Positions 43,759 through 52,794 are shown, counted from the first letter of the stretch. The stretch is DNA of 62,835 nt from Chryseobacterium polytrichastri (GCF_900142445.1 NZ_FRAV01000029.1:1-62835); one strand, 5' to 3'. Numbers and translations are program-made. Notes: generated by a model from the letters alone, not told the origin.

Positions 43759-44262
43759 TTATTTAATTTCTACACATCCAACTCTTCCACCTGCATTTCC
43801 AGTAGGCTGAGTATGGAAATCATCTGCTGCTGCATGAATGATCATTCCTTTTCCGATAATGTTTTTAGATTCGTCTGTACATCCAAGACACCATTTATCG
43901 GTTTTGAAAGTCAGCGTTGCAACACCATCTTTATTAGCCACTAAATTCCCGATATCTCCCATGTGGAAATGCTCAGCACCCCATTTACCGTGATCGTCTT
44001 TTCCTGGATTCCAGTGCCCTCCTGTAGAAGTTCCATCTGCTGCAGAACAGTCACCTTTTTCATGAATGTGCACTGCGTGGATCCCCGGAGTAAGATTTGT
44101 GACATCAAGTTTCATTACAACTTCGTTTCCGTTTTGAGTAAACTTTGCAGTTCCTCCCGTCTGTGTTCCGCTTTTAGCGTTTACAGAATACATTTTTGTG
44201 GTTCCGCAAGAAACAGCAAATAATGCACAACCAGCCAATAATGCTAATGTTTGTACTTTCAT
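43759..44262 (-). CDS. sodC: Cu/Zn superoxide dismutase lipoprotein
   Basis: A 168-residue lipoprotein (MKVQTLALLAGCALFAVSC, Cys19). The metal-binding motifs are HAVHIHEKGDC, GGHWNP, HGKWGAEHFHMGD and IIHAAADDF, with GNAGGRVGC carrying the active-site Arg and the disulfide Cys. It disproportionates superoxide at the envelope. The ATG at 44262 begins the lipoprotein signal; an upstream in-frame ATG (44355) would add 31 residues and is unlikely. Confidence 0.95.
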   Translation of the reverse strand: MKVQTLALLAGCALFAVSCGTTKMYSVNAKSGTQTGGTAKFTQNGNEVVMKLDVTNLTPGIHAVHIHEKGDCSAADGTSTGGHWNPGKDDHGKWGAEHFHMGDIGNLVANKDGVATLTFKTDKWCLGCTDESKNIIGKGMIIHAAADDFHTQPTGNAGGRVGCVEIK

Positions 44263-44400
44263 TTTAAATGATTTTTTATATTGATATAAAGGTAAGTAAT
44301 ATTTAAAATAAAAATTCATAGAATCTTTATATACAACATTCGCAATAAAAGACAAATTCTCTATTCTTTATCTTCTTATTTTTACAGATAAAAACAACAA

Positions 44401-45303
44401 TTGGAAGAATATAAAAGAAGAATCATCAGGATCATTAAGCATATAGATGAACATTTGGATGATGACCTCAGTCTTGAAAAAGTGGCAGCAATAGGTGCCT
44501 ATTCTCCCTTTCATTTTCATAGAATTTTTAAGCTCATTACAGGAGAAACACTTCAGAACTATATCATCCGAAAGAAGATAGAAAAAAGTGCTTTATATCT
44601 TGCTTTAAAAAAGAATGTAGACATTAAGGAAATATACATGGAGCTGGGGTTTGCTAACCATTCTGTCTTTAATAAAACATTTAAAAAATACTATGGACAG
44701 TCGCCTTCAGAATTTCGAAGGTCTGCTCCGGAAAGTTTCCACAAGATTTTACAAGTTGAGAGCAAGAACGGACAAGTTGATACGGTTTTTCGACAATACA
44801 TTTGCAACGTAGAAAACCTATTAAACTGGCGAACAATGAATTTAAAAATTAAAGTAACACAGTTGCAGGAAATGAATCTTGCATGTGTAATGAGCCTTGG
44901 ATTGGCTGATGTAGAAAAGTCTTATGATATCTTAATCGATTGGGCTAAAAGGAAACAGCTTTTCCCCCGCGAAAATGTAAAAATGATCTCGGTTTATCAT
45001 GACAGTTTCAAAGTAACACCTCCTGAAAAAGTAAGGATTCACGCATCTATGCTTCTAGATGAGCAGCTCATGGAACAGGAAGGGGAAGTTTTTCCTGAGA
45101 TTATTGAAACGGGTAAATTTATCATCGGAAGCGGTGAAGTTACCCTGCATGATTTTGAAAAGTGCTGGGCCTCTTTATTCTTATGGATGAATGAAAACCA
45201 TTATTCCATCCGAAAAGCTTTTCCTTTTGAAATTTATCATTCCAATTTCAAAGAGCATCCGGAAGAGAAAATGATTGTTGATTTTTGCATCCCTATCCAC
45301 TAA
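44401..45303 (+). CDS. AraC-family regulator with GyrI-like effector domain
   Basis: A 300-residue two-domain regulator. An N-terminal AraC DNA-binding domain (about 1-110; LSLEKVAAIGAYSPFHFHRIFKLITGE, then MELGFANHSVFNKTFKKYYGQSPSEFR) is followed by a GyrI/Rob-like small-molecule-binding domain (140-300). The layout is like Rob and SoxS relatives. The start is TTG at 44401, fixed by the conserved MEEYKRRI-like N-terminus. It precedes a TonB-dependent receptor on the same strand, separated by a 12-bp hairpin; it may control that gene, but this is a guess. Confidence 0.85.
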   Translation: MEEYKRRIIRIIKHIDEHLDDDLSLEKVAAIGAYSPFHFHRIFKLITGETLQNYIIRKKIEKSALYLALKKNVDIKEIYMELGFANHSVFNKTFKKYYGQSPSEFRRSAPESFHKILQVESKNGQVDTVFRQYICNVENLLNWRTMNLKIKVTQLQEMNLACVMSLGLADVEKSYDILIDWAKRKQLFPRENVKMISVYHDSFKVTPPEKVRIHASMLLDEQLMEQEGEVFPEIIETGKFIIGSGEVTLHDFEKCWASLFLWMNENHYSIRKAFPFEIYHSNFKEHPEEKMIVDFCIPIH

Positions 45304-45326
45304 TCTGCGACTCAGAGTTCAAAGTA

Positions 45327-45366
45327 TGCCTTTCGGTAAGTTTTTTTTTACCGAAAGGCATTTTCA
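45327..45366 (+). terminator. Strong hairpin between the AraC-type gene and the TonB receptor
   Basis: Twelve-base perfect stem TGCCTTTCGGTA / TACCGAAAGGCA with a 10-base T-rich loop, followed by only four T. It could be a terminator of the regulator gene or a leader structure for the receptor, whose ATG is 31 bases after the hairpin tail. Confidence 0.6.
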
Positions 45367-45396
45367 ACTGTATTTTTGATCCGAAAATTAACAACA

Positions 45397-47640
45397 ATGA
45401 AAACGCAGACACAAAGATTTTTATTTCTTATTGCTTTTTTCTCATTTTTTCTAAGCTATGCTCAGGTGAAAATTACAGGAAAAGTAACTTTTAGAAATAA
45501 GGGAATCAGCGAAATAAATATCACCTTGAAAGACACGTATGATGGAGCTACAACTGATACAAATGGTAACTTCTCATTTGAAACGTCAGAAAAAGGAAAT
45601 CATACTTTGATATTTACCCATTCAAAATATAATGATGTAGAAAAACCAATTGTCATTGAAAATCAGGAAATATCCGTCAATGTAGAATTGAAAGAACAGA
45701 TTAACGAGATTGATGCCGTCGTGATCTCAGCAGGCTCCATAGAAGCAAGCGATAAGAAAAGAGCAACCGCATTATTAACACCTATTGACGTGTACACAAC
45801 AGCAGGGGCAGACGGCCAGATTACTTCTGCATTAACCTATCTTCCTGGCGTACAGAAAGTAGGAGAGTCTGAAGGATTATTCATCAGAGGAGGGACAGGA
45901 ACAGAATCTAAAATTTTTATGGATGGAAGTTTAATTAACAATTATTTTTCCAGTTCAGTTCCGGGAATTGCGGGTAGAGATCGTTTTAATACGTCACTTT
46001 TTAAAGGAAATGTATTTTCAAGCGGAGGATATTCAGCCTTGTATGGGCAGGCTCTTTCCGGAGCATTAATGTTGGAAAGTGTAGATCTTCCGGACCAGAG
46101 TTCTTATGATTTCGGTATTTCTTCGATTTTTGCGAATGCTGGCTTTCAAAAGCTAAGTGATGATAAAACCCACTCTTATGGCGCAACTTTAGGATATTCT
46201 AATTTGAATTTAATGCAGAAGGTTTTCGATTTTAATACCGATTTTATAGATGCTCCGCAAGGATTGAATGCTGATGCTAATTTTAGAATTAAAACAAAAT
46301 CAGGTGGATTTTTCAAATATTATGGGAAATATGATACCAATAGTATGGGCGTAAAAACAGAAAGTTTAGAGGCTGATAATGAGTATTCTATAATTAAGTT
46401 GAAAGGAAAAAATACCTATCACAATTTATCTTTCAAACAAAAATTCGGAAAATATCTTCTTAACGCAGGAACGTCTTATTCATTCAACAGAACAGATCTT
46501 AATTTTTCAACCGAGTCCAATGACATTGAATCAGATAAGACAAGATTGCTTACCGACGGAAATTATATCAATTTTAAAGCAGTTTTAGAAAGAAAAATAA
46601 ATAGAATCAGTGCTGTTAGAGGAGGTTTTGAAGTAAACAATACTGACGAAAAGCTGACGTTTGAAGAAATCAATAAGCATTATAAAGATTTAATCTCAGC
46701 TGCTTTTGTAGAAACAGATTTGGGTTTCAGTAACAATTTATCTGCTAAAATAGGAGTGAGGGCAGAGAATTCATCTTATCTCGGAAAAAGCAACATTGCA
46801 CCTCGACTGGCTTTGGCTTATCGTTTTGCAAAAGACTGGACCACCTCTTTCGCTTATGGATTATTCTATCAAAACCCTGAAAGTAAATATATTAATGGTC
46901 CTGCCAATCTTGATTTTCAAAAGTCTCAGCATTATATTTTTCAGGTTCAGAGAGCAACGGATGGCAGAAGCTTACGATTCGAGGCTTTTTATAAGAAATA
47001 TGATCAGCTGATTAAAGTGTCAAATCTTGGATTTAATGATAATCAAACTCAACCGATCCAAAGAGCTGATAATAATAATGGTTTTGGGTATGCAAAGGGG
47101 TTGGAGCTGTTCTGGAGAGACAAGAAAACTTTTGATAATATCGATTATTGGATCAGTTATTCATACTTGGATTCAAAAAGAGATTTTATGAATTATCCTG
47201 TAAGTTTACAACCCAATTTTGCATCTGCACATACTCTTTCAGCGGTTGCCAAAAGATTTATTCCTGAATGGAAATTAGGGGTTAACCTATCGTATAGCTA
47301 CGCAAAAGGACGCCCATATTATGACTTTGCAACGAAAGATGTTAATGGACAAATCATTAATTATACAAGAAATGAAGGAAGACTGAAAGACTATAGTGCA
47401 CTTAATTTAAGTTTTAATTATCTTCCGAATCTTGGAAAAAAAGATGCTAAAGCTTTCACCATTTTTGTTTTGAGTATTTCTAATGTTTTAGGAACAAAAA
47501 ATGTATACGGATACAATTTTTCTCAAGACGGATCCAGAAGTTCTGGAGTGGTTCCGCCGATTAATACCTTTGTTTTTGTAGGCGCATTTATAAGTTTTGG
47601 TGTTGATAAAACCCAAGATGCTATCAATAATAATTTGTAA
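45397..47640 (+). CDS. TonB-dependent outer-membrane receptor
   Basis: A 747-residue receptor with a signal peptide (RFLFLIAFFSFFLSYAQ). A carboxypeptidase-regulatory-like domain (about 25-100; VKITGKVTFRNKGISEINI) precedes the plug (105-235; LPGVQKVGESEGLFIRGGTGTESKIFMDG, GYSALYGQALSGALM) and a 22-strand-type barrel. The domain order is common in Bacteroidota for peptides, metals or siderophores; the ligand cannot be inferred and no SusD partner is present. A small secreted protein gene follows 83 bases later. Confidence 0.9.
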   Translation: MKTQTQRFLFLIAFFSFFLSYAQVKITGKVTFRNKGISEINITLKDTYDGATTDTNGNFSFETSEKGNHTLIFTHSKYNDVEKPIVIENQEISVNVELKEQINEIDAVVISAGSIEASDKKRATALLTPIDVYTTAGADGQITSALTYLPGVQKVGESEGLFIRGGTGTESKIFMDGSLINNYFSSSVPGIAGRDRFNTSLFKGNVFSSGGYSALYGQALSGALMLESVDLPDQSSYDFGISSIFANAGFQKLSDDKTHSYGATLGYSNLNLMQKVFDFNTDFIDAPQGLNADANFRIKTKSGGFFKYYGKYDTNSMGVKTESLEADNEYSIIKLKGKNTYHNLSFKQKFGKYLLNAGTSYSFNRTDLNFSTESNDIESDKTRLLTDGNYINFKAVLERKINRISAVRGGFEVNNTDEKLTFEEINKHYKDLISAAFVETDLGFSNNLSAKIGVRAENSSYLGKSNIAPRLALAYRFAKDWTTSFAYGLFYQNPESKYINGPANLDFQKSQHYIFQVQRATDGRSLRFEAFYKKYDQLIKVSNLGFNDNQTQPIQRADNNNGFGYAKGLELFWRDKKTFDNIDYWISYSYLDSKRDFMNYPVSLQPNFASAHTLSAVAKRFIPEWKLGVNLSYSYAKGRPYYDFATKDVNGQIINYTRNEGRLKDYSALNLSFNYLPNLGKKDAKAFTIFVLSISNVLGTKNVYGYNFSQDGSRSSGVVPPINTFVFVGAFISFGVDKTQDAINNNL

Positions 47641-47723
47641 AATAGTAGAAACCGAATCGGTTTTTTAATTAAAGATATAACAGACATTACAATATAAACT
47701 AACCTCAAAAAAACTTAGAAAAA

Positions 47724-48374
47724 ATGAAAAAATACCTATTAAGCTTTGCTTTAGTATTGATGAGTTTAACGGCTTTTGCTCAGACTGCTTATGAAAAAGC
47801 AATGACTGAAAAAATTGCAAAATTAGAATCATGTAAATCTTCAGAAGATTTTCAGACATTAGCGAATGATTTTGACAGAATTGGAAAGAAAGAAACAACG
47901 CAATGGTTACCGTCTTATTATGCTGCTTTTGCCTACATTCAAAAAGGGAGAGTTCAGATGAGAGAAGGGAATATGATAGAGTTGGATATCATTGCCGGAC
48001 AAGTAGAAAAATATCTGGATGCTGCTGAAAATGCAGGTCAAAAAAATAATGCTGAGATTCATTTATTAAGAAAAATGGCGTCTTCTTTAAAGATGATGGT
48101 GAATCCTCAACAAAGATTTATGACAGATGGTGCAAAAGCGGGAGAACAACTTAAAATTGCTGAGAAATTAGATCCAGCCAATCCAAGAATTGCTTTGATA
48201 AAGGCTGAAGATACCTATTTCACTCCTGAACAATACGGAGGAAGCAAGACCAAAGGGATTGAGATGTTTAAACAGGCATTAGAGAAATTTAATTCTTATC
48301 AACCAAAATCTGCATTAGATCCAAACTGGGGGAAAGGAGAGGCTCAGTATTTTATCAGTCAGGCCACCAAATAA
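47724..48374 (+). CDS. Secreted TPR-like helical protein downstream of the TonB receptor
   Basis: A 216-residue exported protein (signal MKKYLLSFALVLMSLTAFAQ). The mature part is helical with TPR-like features (SYYAAFAYIQKGRV, LRKMASSLKMMVNPQQRFM, AEKLDPANPRIALIKAEDTYF). I know no function; similar proteins often sit beside TonB-dependent receptors in this group. It probably shares the receptor's transcript, ending at the terminator at 48396. Confidence 0.75.
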   Translation: MKKYLLSFALVLMSLTAFAQTAYEKAMTEKIAKLESCKSSEDFQTLANDFDRIGKKETTQWLPSYYAAFAYIQKGRVQMREGNMIELDIIAGQVEKYLDAAENAGQKNNAEIHLLRKMASSLKMMVNPQQRFMTDGAKAGEQLKIAEKLDPANPRIALIKAEDTYFTPEQYGGSKTKGIEMFKQALEKFNSYQPKSALDPNWGKGEAQYFISQATK

Positions 48375-48395
48375 TCAATGTAACAATATTCTAAG

Positions 48396-48421
48396 CCTTC
48401 CAGATCATGGAAGGTTTTTTT
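48396..48421 (+). terminator. Terminator of the TonB receptor unit
   Basis: Seven-base stem CCTTCCA / TGGAAGG with a 5-base loop and a seven-T run. Confidence 0.85.
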
Positions 48422-48486
48422 GTGCCGTTCAGGAATTAAATATGACGGTTCGGCAAGAAATAATTTTAAGTATTTTGAATATAGTC

Positions 48487-48494
48487 TAAATTTG
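48487..48494 (+). promoter_or_regulatory. -7 box of the LytS/2TM operon
   Basis: TAAATTTG, perfect match, 17 bases before the kinase ATG. The -33 element is unclear. Confidence 0.5.
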
Positions 48495-48511
48495 AGCTAA
48501 GAAATTGAATC

Positions 48512-49828
48512 ATGAAACGTAAAAACTTTATCACCTTACTTTGGATATCATTGGCAACTTCAATGTTTTTCTTTTTCGTTTTTACAGATGAAAAAACGAT
48601 TGAAAACTTTTTATTAACTGTCTTGATATCTTTCATGTATTCATTCATATTGGCTGGCGGAAATGGTATGCTTAATGATTTTCTTAACAAGAAATTTCCC
48701 TGGTCTGAAGCCACCACCAAAAGAGCCGCGATAAGCATTATTTCGATTCTTATTGCCAATGTCATATTGGTGTATTTCTGTAATTATGTGAATTTTGTAC
48801 TGATTCAGAAGGCGGTAAATACAACAGAATATTTTTCAGGGCGATATAATTTCATCAATTGGTTTACCATTAATGTTGCTTTATTAATCTCTGCTTTTCT
48901 TCACGCAAGAGGTTTTATGGAGGAATTGAAGAAAACCTCCAAAAAAGAAGTAGTAGAGCAAAAGCTCATTGCAAAATCTGCCAACGCACAGTTTGAAAGT
49001 TTAAAAAACCAGCTTGATCCGCATTTTCTTTTCAATTCATTAAATGTTTTAAGTTCGTTAATTGATGAAAATCCGAGGCAGGCGCAGAAGTTTACGGCTT
49101 CAATGTCAAAGATTTACCGGTATGTTTTGGAGCAGAAAGATAAAGAATTAGTTACAGTAGAAGATGAAATAGAGTTTGCAAAAACGTATTGTGATTTATT
49201 AAAAACAAGATTTGAAGACAGTGTAGATTTTGTTTTTGATGTTAATCAGGAAGATTACCGAAGATATGTCGTTCCTCTTTCACTGCAGTTGTTGTTGGAA
49301 AACTGTATCAAACATAATTTTGCTACATCTTCAAAACCATTAATTATTAAAGTTTTTTCTGAAAATGATACATTATGCATTGAAAATAATCTGCAGGTTA
49401 GAGAGCAGATGAAAGAGAGTGCTGGGATTGGGTTGGCGAATATTGTTCAGCGTTATTCTTTACTCACGAAAAAGAATGTTTTCATTGAAAAATCTGAAGA
49501 TTATTTTAAAGTAAAGCTTCCGATATTATCAGGTAAACCAAACGTTGTGAATGTGAAACCTGAAGATAATGATAAAGCTTATGAAAGAGCAAAAAAACGA
49601 GTGAAAGAGATCAAAAGCTTTTACGGAAACCTTATTTCTTATTGTGTAATTATTCCGTTTTTGATCATTATTAATTTGATTACAAACCACAAACATATTT
49701 GGTTTTACTTTCCGATGTTGGGTTGGGGAATTGGGGTTTTAGCACACGGAATGAATGTTTTCGCTATCGGAAAAACATGGGAAGAAAAAAAGATTAGAGA
49801 GATTTTAGAGAAACAAAACAAACAATAA
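48512..49828 (+). CDS. LytS-type sensor histidine kinase fused to a 2TM domain
   Basis: A 438-residue membrane kinase. Four helices span about residues 5-135. The His_kinase core starts with NQLDPHFLFNSLNVL (phospho-acceptor His171), and the ATPase has LLLENCIKHN and AGIGLANIVQRY. Residues about 354-430 are an extra 2TM domain (AYERAKKRVKEIKSFYGNL, WFYFPMLGWGIGVLAHGMNVF, WEEKKIREI), nearly the same as the stand-alone protein at 50962. The likely partner is the LytTR regulator at 51616. It may sense the membrane state. Confidence 0.9.
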   Translation: MKRKNFITLLWISLATSMFFFFVFTDEKTIENFLLTVLISFMYSFILAGGNGMLNDFLNKKFPWSEATTKRAAISIISILIANVILVYFCNYVNFVLIQKAVNTTEYFSGRYNFINWFTINVALLISAFLHARGFMEELKKTSKKEVVEQKLIAKSANAQFESLKNQLDPHFLFNSLNVLSSLIDENPRQAQKFTASMSKIYRYVLEQKDKELVTVEDEIEFAKTYCDLLKTRFEDSVDFVFDVNQEDYRRYVVPLSLQLLLENCIKHNFATSSKPLIIKVFSENDTLCIENNLQVREQMKESAGIGLANIVQRYSLLTKKNVFIEKSEDYFKVKLPILSGKPNVVNVKPEDNDKAYERAKKRVKEIKSFYGNLISYCVIIPFLIIINLITNHKHIWFYFPMLGWGIGVLAHGMNVFAIGKTWEEKKIREILEKQNKQ

Positions 49829-49840
49829 AAAACGATAACT

Positions 49841-50140
49841 ATGGAAACTATTGACGAAAGCGACATTCGCTACAAAGAAGCTGAAAGAAAGGTAAAAAAG
49901 ATTAAAAATTTCTACTCTTTTGTTTTTATTTATGTAGCAGTGAATATATTTGTTTTGTTTTTGAATTACAGAGAATTAGAACCTGGACAAACCATTTGGA
50001 GCTTAAAATATTTTGCTCTTCCCATATTTTGGGGAATAGGAGTTGTTGGCTACGGAATGAGGTTTTTTTTTCCGGGATTTATCCTGGGAAATAATTGGGA
50101 GGAAAAGAAAATCAAAGAATTAATGGATAAAGAACATTAA
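49841..50140 (+). CDS. Stand-alone 2TM domain protein
   Basis: A 99-residue protein of the two-transmembrane-helix family. It has the charged N-terminal helix (DIRYKEAERKVKKIKNFYSF), two hydrophobic segments, and ends in NNWEEKKIKELMDKEH. It lies 12 bases after the kinase gene and 1 base before the ICMT-like gene, in one operon. The similarity to the kinase C-terminal domain suggests hetero-association. Confidence 0.8.
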   Translation: METIDESDIRYKEAERKVKKIKNFYSFVFIYVAVNIFVLFLNYRELEPGQTIWSLKYFALPIFWGIGVVGYGMRFFFPGFILGNNWEEKKIKELMDKEH

Positions 50141-50141
50141 C

Positions 50142-50711
50142 ATGGAAACATTACAAATCATTTTTTATCTTTCAATGGGTGCTTGGTTTTTGAGCGAATT
50201 TCTTTATAAAAGAATATTGAAATCGGGAGAAAAAGATCAGAAAAATAAAGATAAATCTACATTAAATATATTATGGATCGCTATTCCTTTTTCTATTGCC
50301 GTATCTGTAACGGTTTCAAACATAATAAAATTTCCCATCACTCACTCGAACTGGATCTTTTATCTTGGTGAAATTTGTATTCTTATCGGAATCATTTTAA
50401 GATTCATCATCATCAGGTCTTTAGGAAAGTATTTTACGGTTGATGTAACGATAAGAGAAGATCATAAAATCAAGAAAGAGGGATTTTATAAATATCTGAG
50501 ACATCCATCGTATGCCTTTTCTTTGTTGACTTCTTTTGGTCTTGGTTTGTATTTAAATAATTGGTTTTCATCGATTTTAGCATTTGTTCCTCCCTTATTA
50601 GCATTTATCTATAGAATCAGAATAGAAGAACAGGCTTTGGTAGAACAATTTGGAGAAGAATATATCGAATATAGAAAATCTACAAAAAAACTGATTCCGT
50701 TTATTTATTAA
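50142..50711 (+). CDS. Isoprenylcysteine methyltransferase-like membrane enzyme
   Basis: A 189-residue membrane protein with about five helices. The C-terminal block VTIREDHKIKKEGFYKYLRHPSYAFSLL, then RIRIEEQALVEQFGEEYIEYRKSTKKLIP, is the ICMT/PEMT signature: His and Glu residues bind SAM and the membrane substrate. Bacterial substrates are mostly unknown lipids or thiols. It is embedded in the LytS/2TM operon, 1 base after a 2TM gene. Confidence 0.85.
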   Translation: METLQIIFYLSMGAWFLSEFLYKRILKSGEKDQKNKDKSTLNILWIAIPFSIAVSVTVSNIIKFPITHSNWIFYLGEICILIGIILRFIIIRSLGKYFTVDVTIREDHKIKKEGFYKYLRHPSYAFSLLTSFGLGLYLNNWFSSILAFVPPLLAFIYRIRIEEQALVEQFGEEYIEYRKSTKKLIPFIY

Positions 50712-50891
50712 ATAGAACTAATCGTAAACTTAAACCTTGTTGAGGCGTCTATTTTCCACACAAAAATTAAACCTAATCATCTGCGTAATCTGCAAAATCC
50801 GAGAGAGAAAGAAAAATTAAGCCCCGTAATTTCCATTAAATTTAGATTTTTACATTTCAGTATCCATTTTCTACAGCTCAGTAAGATAAAG

Positions 50892-50923
50892 TTGATTGGA
50901 AGTTCTTTATTGACCTAAATTTG
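50892..50923 (+). promoter_or_regulatory. Promoter of the second 2TM/LytTR unit
   Basis: TTG (50892-50894), 21 bases, then TAAATTTG (50916-50923), 38 bases before the 2TM gene at 50962. This is among the best promoter matches in the window. The rest of the 250-base gap from 50712 shows no gene. Confidence 0.65.
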
Positions 50924-50961
50924 ATTCAAGAAAAACAAACAAATCTTTAAAATAACATATT

Positions 50962-51255
50962 ATGGAAACTTACCCAAACAAAGAAAATTTAGCTTATAAA
51001 AAAGCAACAAAAAGAGTAAAAGAGCTCAAAGGATTCTATGGAAATCTTACTTCTTATTGTTTGATAATTCCTTTTTTATTGGTTCTTAATCTTTTAACTT
51101 CCTTTAATCATTTATGGTTTTATTGGCCAATGTTAGGATGGGGAATCGGTCTTGTGGCACACGGAATCAACGTTTTTGGAATAGGAAAAGACTGGGAAGA
51201 AAAAAAGATCAAAGAGTTGATGGATGAAGAAAGAAAAAGCGTAAAAACACTTTAA
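50962..51255 (+). CDS. 2TM domain protein, close paralogue of the kinase tail
   Basis: A 97-residue protein: AYKKATKRVKELKGFYGNL, two membrane helices with WFYWPMLGWGIGLVAHGINVFGIG, then DWEEKKIKELMDEE. By eye it matches the kinase C-terminal domain at about two residues in three, so the fused domain probably came from a duplication of such a gene. It begins the unit ending in the LytTR regulator. Confidence 0.8.
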   Translation: METYPNKENLAYKKATKRVKELKGFYGNLTSYCLIIPFLLVLNLLTSFNHLWFYWPMLGWGIGLVAHGINVFGIGKDWEEKKIKELMDEERKSVKTL

Positions 51256-51288
51256 TAGATTAATAATAACTTTTTAAAAATCAATATC

Positions 51289-51564
51289 ATGAATTATAAT
51301 CAGGCAGAACAAAGAGTAAAAGAACTAAGAAAATTCTATAAAGGTATATTTTGGTTCGCAATCATTTTAGGATTCGTTTTCTTAGACGATATCTTTGAAA
51401 AAGGAGTATTTGATTTTTCACTTTTTGATGGGTCAATTATTTTAGGAATCTGGGCGGTTATTTTGACTGTAAAAGCGGTAAAATTATTTGTTTTTGATTC
51501 CGAGTGGGAAAAATCGGTGATGGAAAAGAAAATGAAAAAAACAAAAGAACCTATAAACTTTTAA
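51289..51564 (+). CDS. Third stand-alone 2TM domain protein
   Basis: A 91-residue, more divergent 2TM protein: NQAEQRVKELRKFYKGIFWF, a second helix SIILGIWAVILTVKAVKLFVF, and a charged tail SEWEKSVMEKKMKK. It lacks the GWGIG glycine motif. It lies 33 bases after the previous 2TM gene and 51 bases before the response regulator. Confidence 0.75.
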   Translation: MNYNQAEQRVKELRKFYKGIFWFAIILGFVFLDDIFEKGVFDFSLFDGSIILGIWAVILTVKAVKLFVFDSEWEKSVMEKKMKKTKEPINF

Positions 51565-51615
51565 TAGCTGAAAACTTTTATTTAATTTTATTTCGAAATC
51601 AAAAACTAAAAATCA

Positions 51616-52359
51616 ATGATCAAAACTGTCATTATCGAAGACGAAAAACCTGCAGCAAGAAAGATAGAAAGAATGTTGAGTTTGTTTCCTGAATTAGAGG
51701 TTGTTGCAAGTATTGAATCTGTGGAAGACGGAGTAAAATGGTTCTCAGAAAATGAGCATCCGCAGCTTATCTTTTCGGACATCGTTTTGGGAGATGGTTT
51801 ATCATTTGATATTTTTGAAAAAGTTCCTACCAAAGGATTTATCATTTACACGACAGCTTTTGATCAGTATACTCTGAAAGCCTTTAAGTTAAACAGCATC
51901 GACTATCTTTTAAAGCCTATTTTGGAAGAAGATTTGTCGGGAGCTATTGAAAAATTTAAATCATTTCTTCCTTCAGGTAATCCTGTTACTTCACAGGAAA
52001 TTAAGCAGTTGATCAAAAAAGATAAAACAACACTTTCCAGAGTTTTAGTGAAAATCGGATATAATTTGAAGATTGTTCAAACCAGTGAGATCAGTTGCTT
52101 TTTTAGTGAAAATAAGATTGTTTATCTTCAGACAGAAGATCGTACTTACCCTTCGGATTTCACGTTGGATGAGCTGGAAGATGTCTTGGATGAAAAGAAA
52201 TTCTTCCGTGCAAACAGACAGTTTATTATCAGTTCAGATTACATCAAAAATATTCATACTTCACCCAATTATAAAGTAGAATTAGATTTTCAACCCCAAG
52301 AGGAAATCACCGTAAGCCGCGATCGTGTGAAAGATTTTAAAGATTGGTTAGTAGGTTAA
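51616..52359 (+). CDS. LytTR response regulator
   Basis: A 247-residue two-domain regulator. The receiver (1-120) has EDEK acid residues at the start, phospho-acceptor Asp55 in LIFSDIVLGD, TTAFDQYTLKAF and Lys in YLLKPI. The LytTR DNA-binding domain (about 145-245) has ISCFFSENKIVYLQTEDRTYPSDFTLDELE and FFRANRQFIIS. It is the probable partner of the LytS-type kinase. It ends the locus. Confidence 0.93.
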   Translation: MIKTVIIEDEKPAARKIERMLSLFPELEVVASIESVEDGVKWFSENEHPQLIFSDIVLGDGLSFDIFEKVPTKGFIIYTTAFDQYTLKAFKLNSIDYLLKPILEEDLSGAIEKFKSFLPSGNPVTSQEIKQLIKKDKTTLSRVLVKIGYNLKIVQTSEISCFFSENKIVYLQTEDRTYPSDFTLDELEDVLDEKKFFRANRQFIISSDYIKNIHTSPNYKVELDFQPQEEITVSRDRVKDFKDWLVG

Positions 52360-52398
52360 TTTTTATCCAAAAATGGAATACGATTAACAATCAACTAA

Positions 52399-52647
52399 TT
52401 ACCTGTAATCAATTCTGTTAGACTCTGTATCTTCAAGCTGTTGTACAATTGATTTTGGAATTTCCTCACTTTCAATCGGAAAGCTTATGGAATCTGGAAC
52501 AAAGGTCTTTCGATCAGCTTTCTGAAATATTTCGAACAGAGCAATAGGCTCTTGATTAAAACTAATACATGTACTTATAAAATGGAATTCATGGAGCTTA
52601 TATTCTGGATTTTTCAATTTTTCCTTGATATCTTTTATCCTTGACAC
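52399..52647 (-). CDS. Short ORF, unknown, possibly a gene remnant
   Basis: An 82-residue frame with a GTG start and no ATG. The sequence (YKLHEFHFISTCISFNQEPIALFEIFQKADRKTFVPDSISFPIE) looks protein-like rather than random. The frame stays open upstream to about 52692 (in-frame stop) without a start, so it may be the 3' end of a decayed gene. No family recognised. Confidence 0.3.
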   Translation of the reverse strand: MSRIKDIKEKLKNPEYKLHEFHFISTCISFNQEPIALFEIFQKADRKTFVPDSISFPIESEEIPKSIVQQLEDTESNRIDYR

Positions 52648-52746
52648 AAAATGTCTTTGTCGGATATTTGATGATAATTTTAATTTTAGAAATTATTGTT
52701 ATAGCATTCTTTATCTTACCTAATGTAAAGTATAGAATTAAACAAT

Positions 52747-52774
52747 AAACCCGAAACATTGCTGCTCCGGGTTT
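52747..52774 (-). terminator. Terminator of the small membrane protein gene
   Basis: Seven-base stem AAACCCG / CGGGTTT, 20 bases past the stop of the 69-residue gene on the minus strand. Confidence 0.55.
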
Positions 52775-52794
52775 ACTAAATTTATAATGATTGT

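Noticed and set aside
45397..48374. SusC/SusD polysaccharide utilisation locus
   Set aside because: The downstream secreted protein is small and TPR-like with no lipobox, so it is not a SusD, and no glycan-degrading enzymes are nearby.
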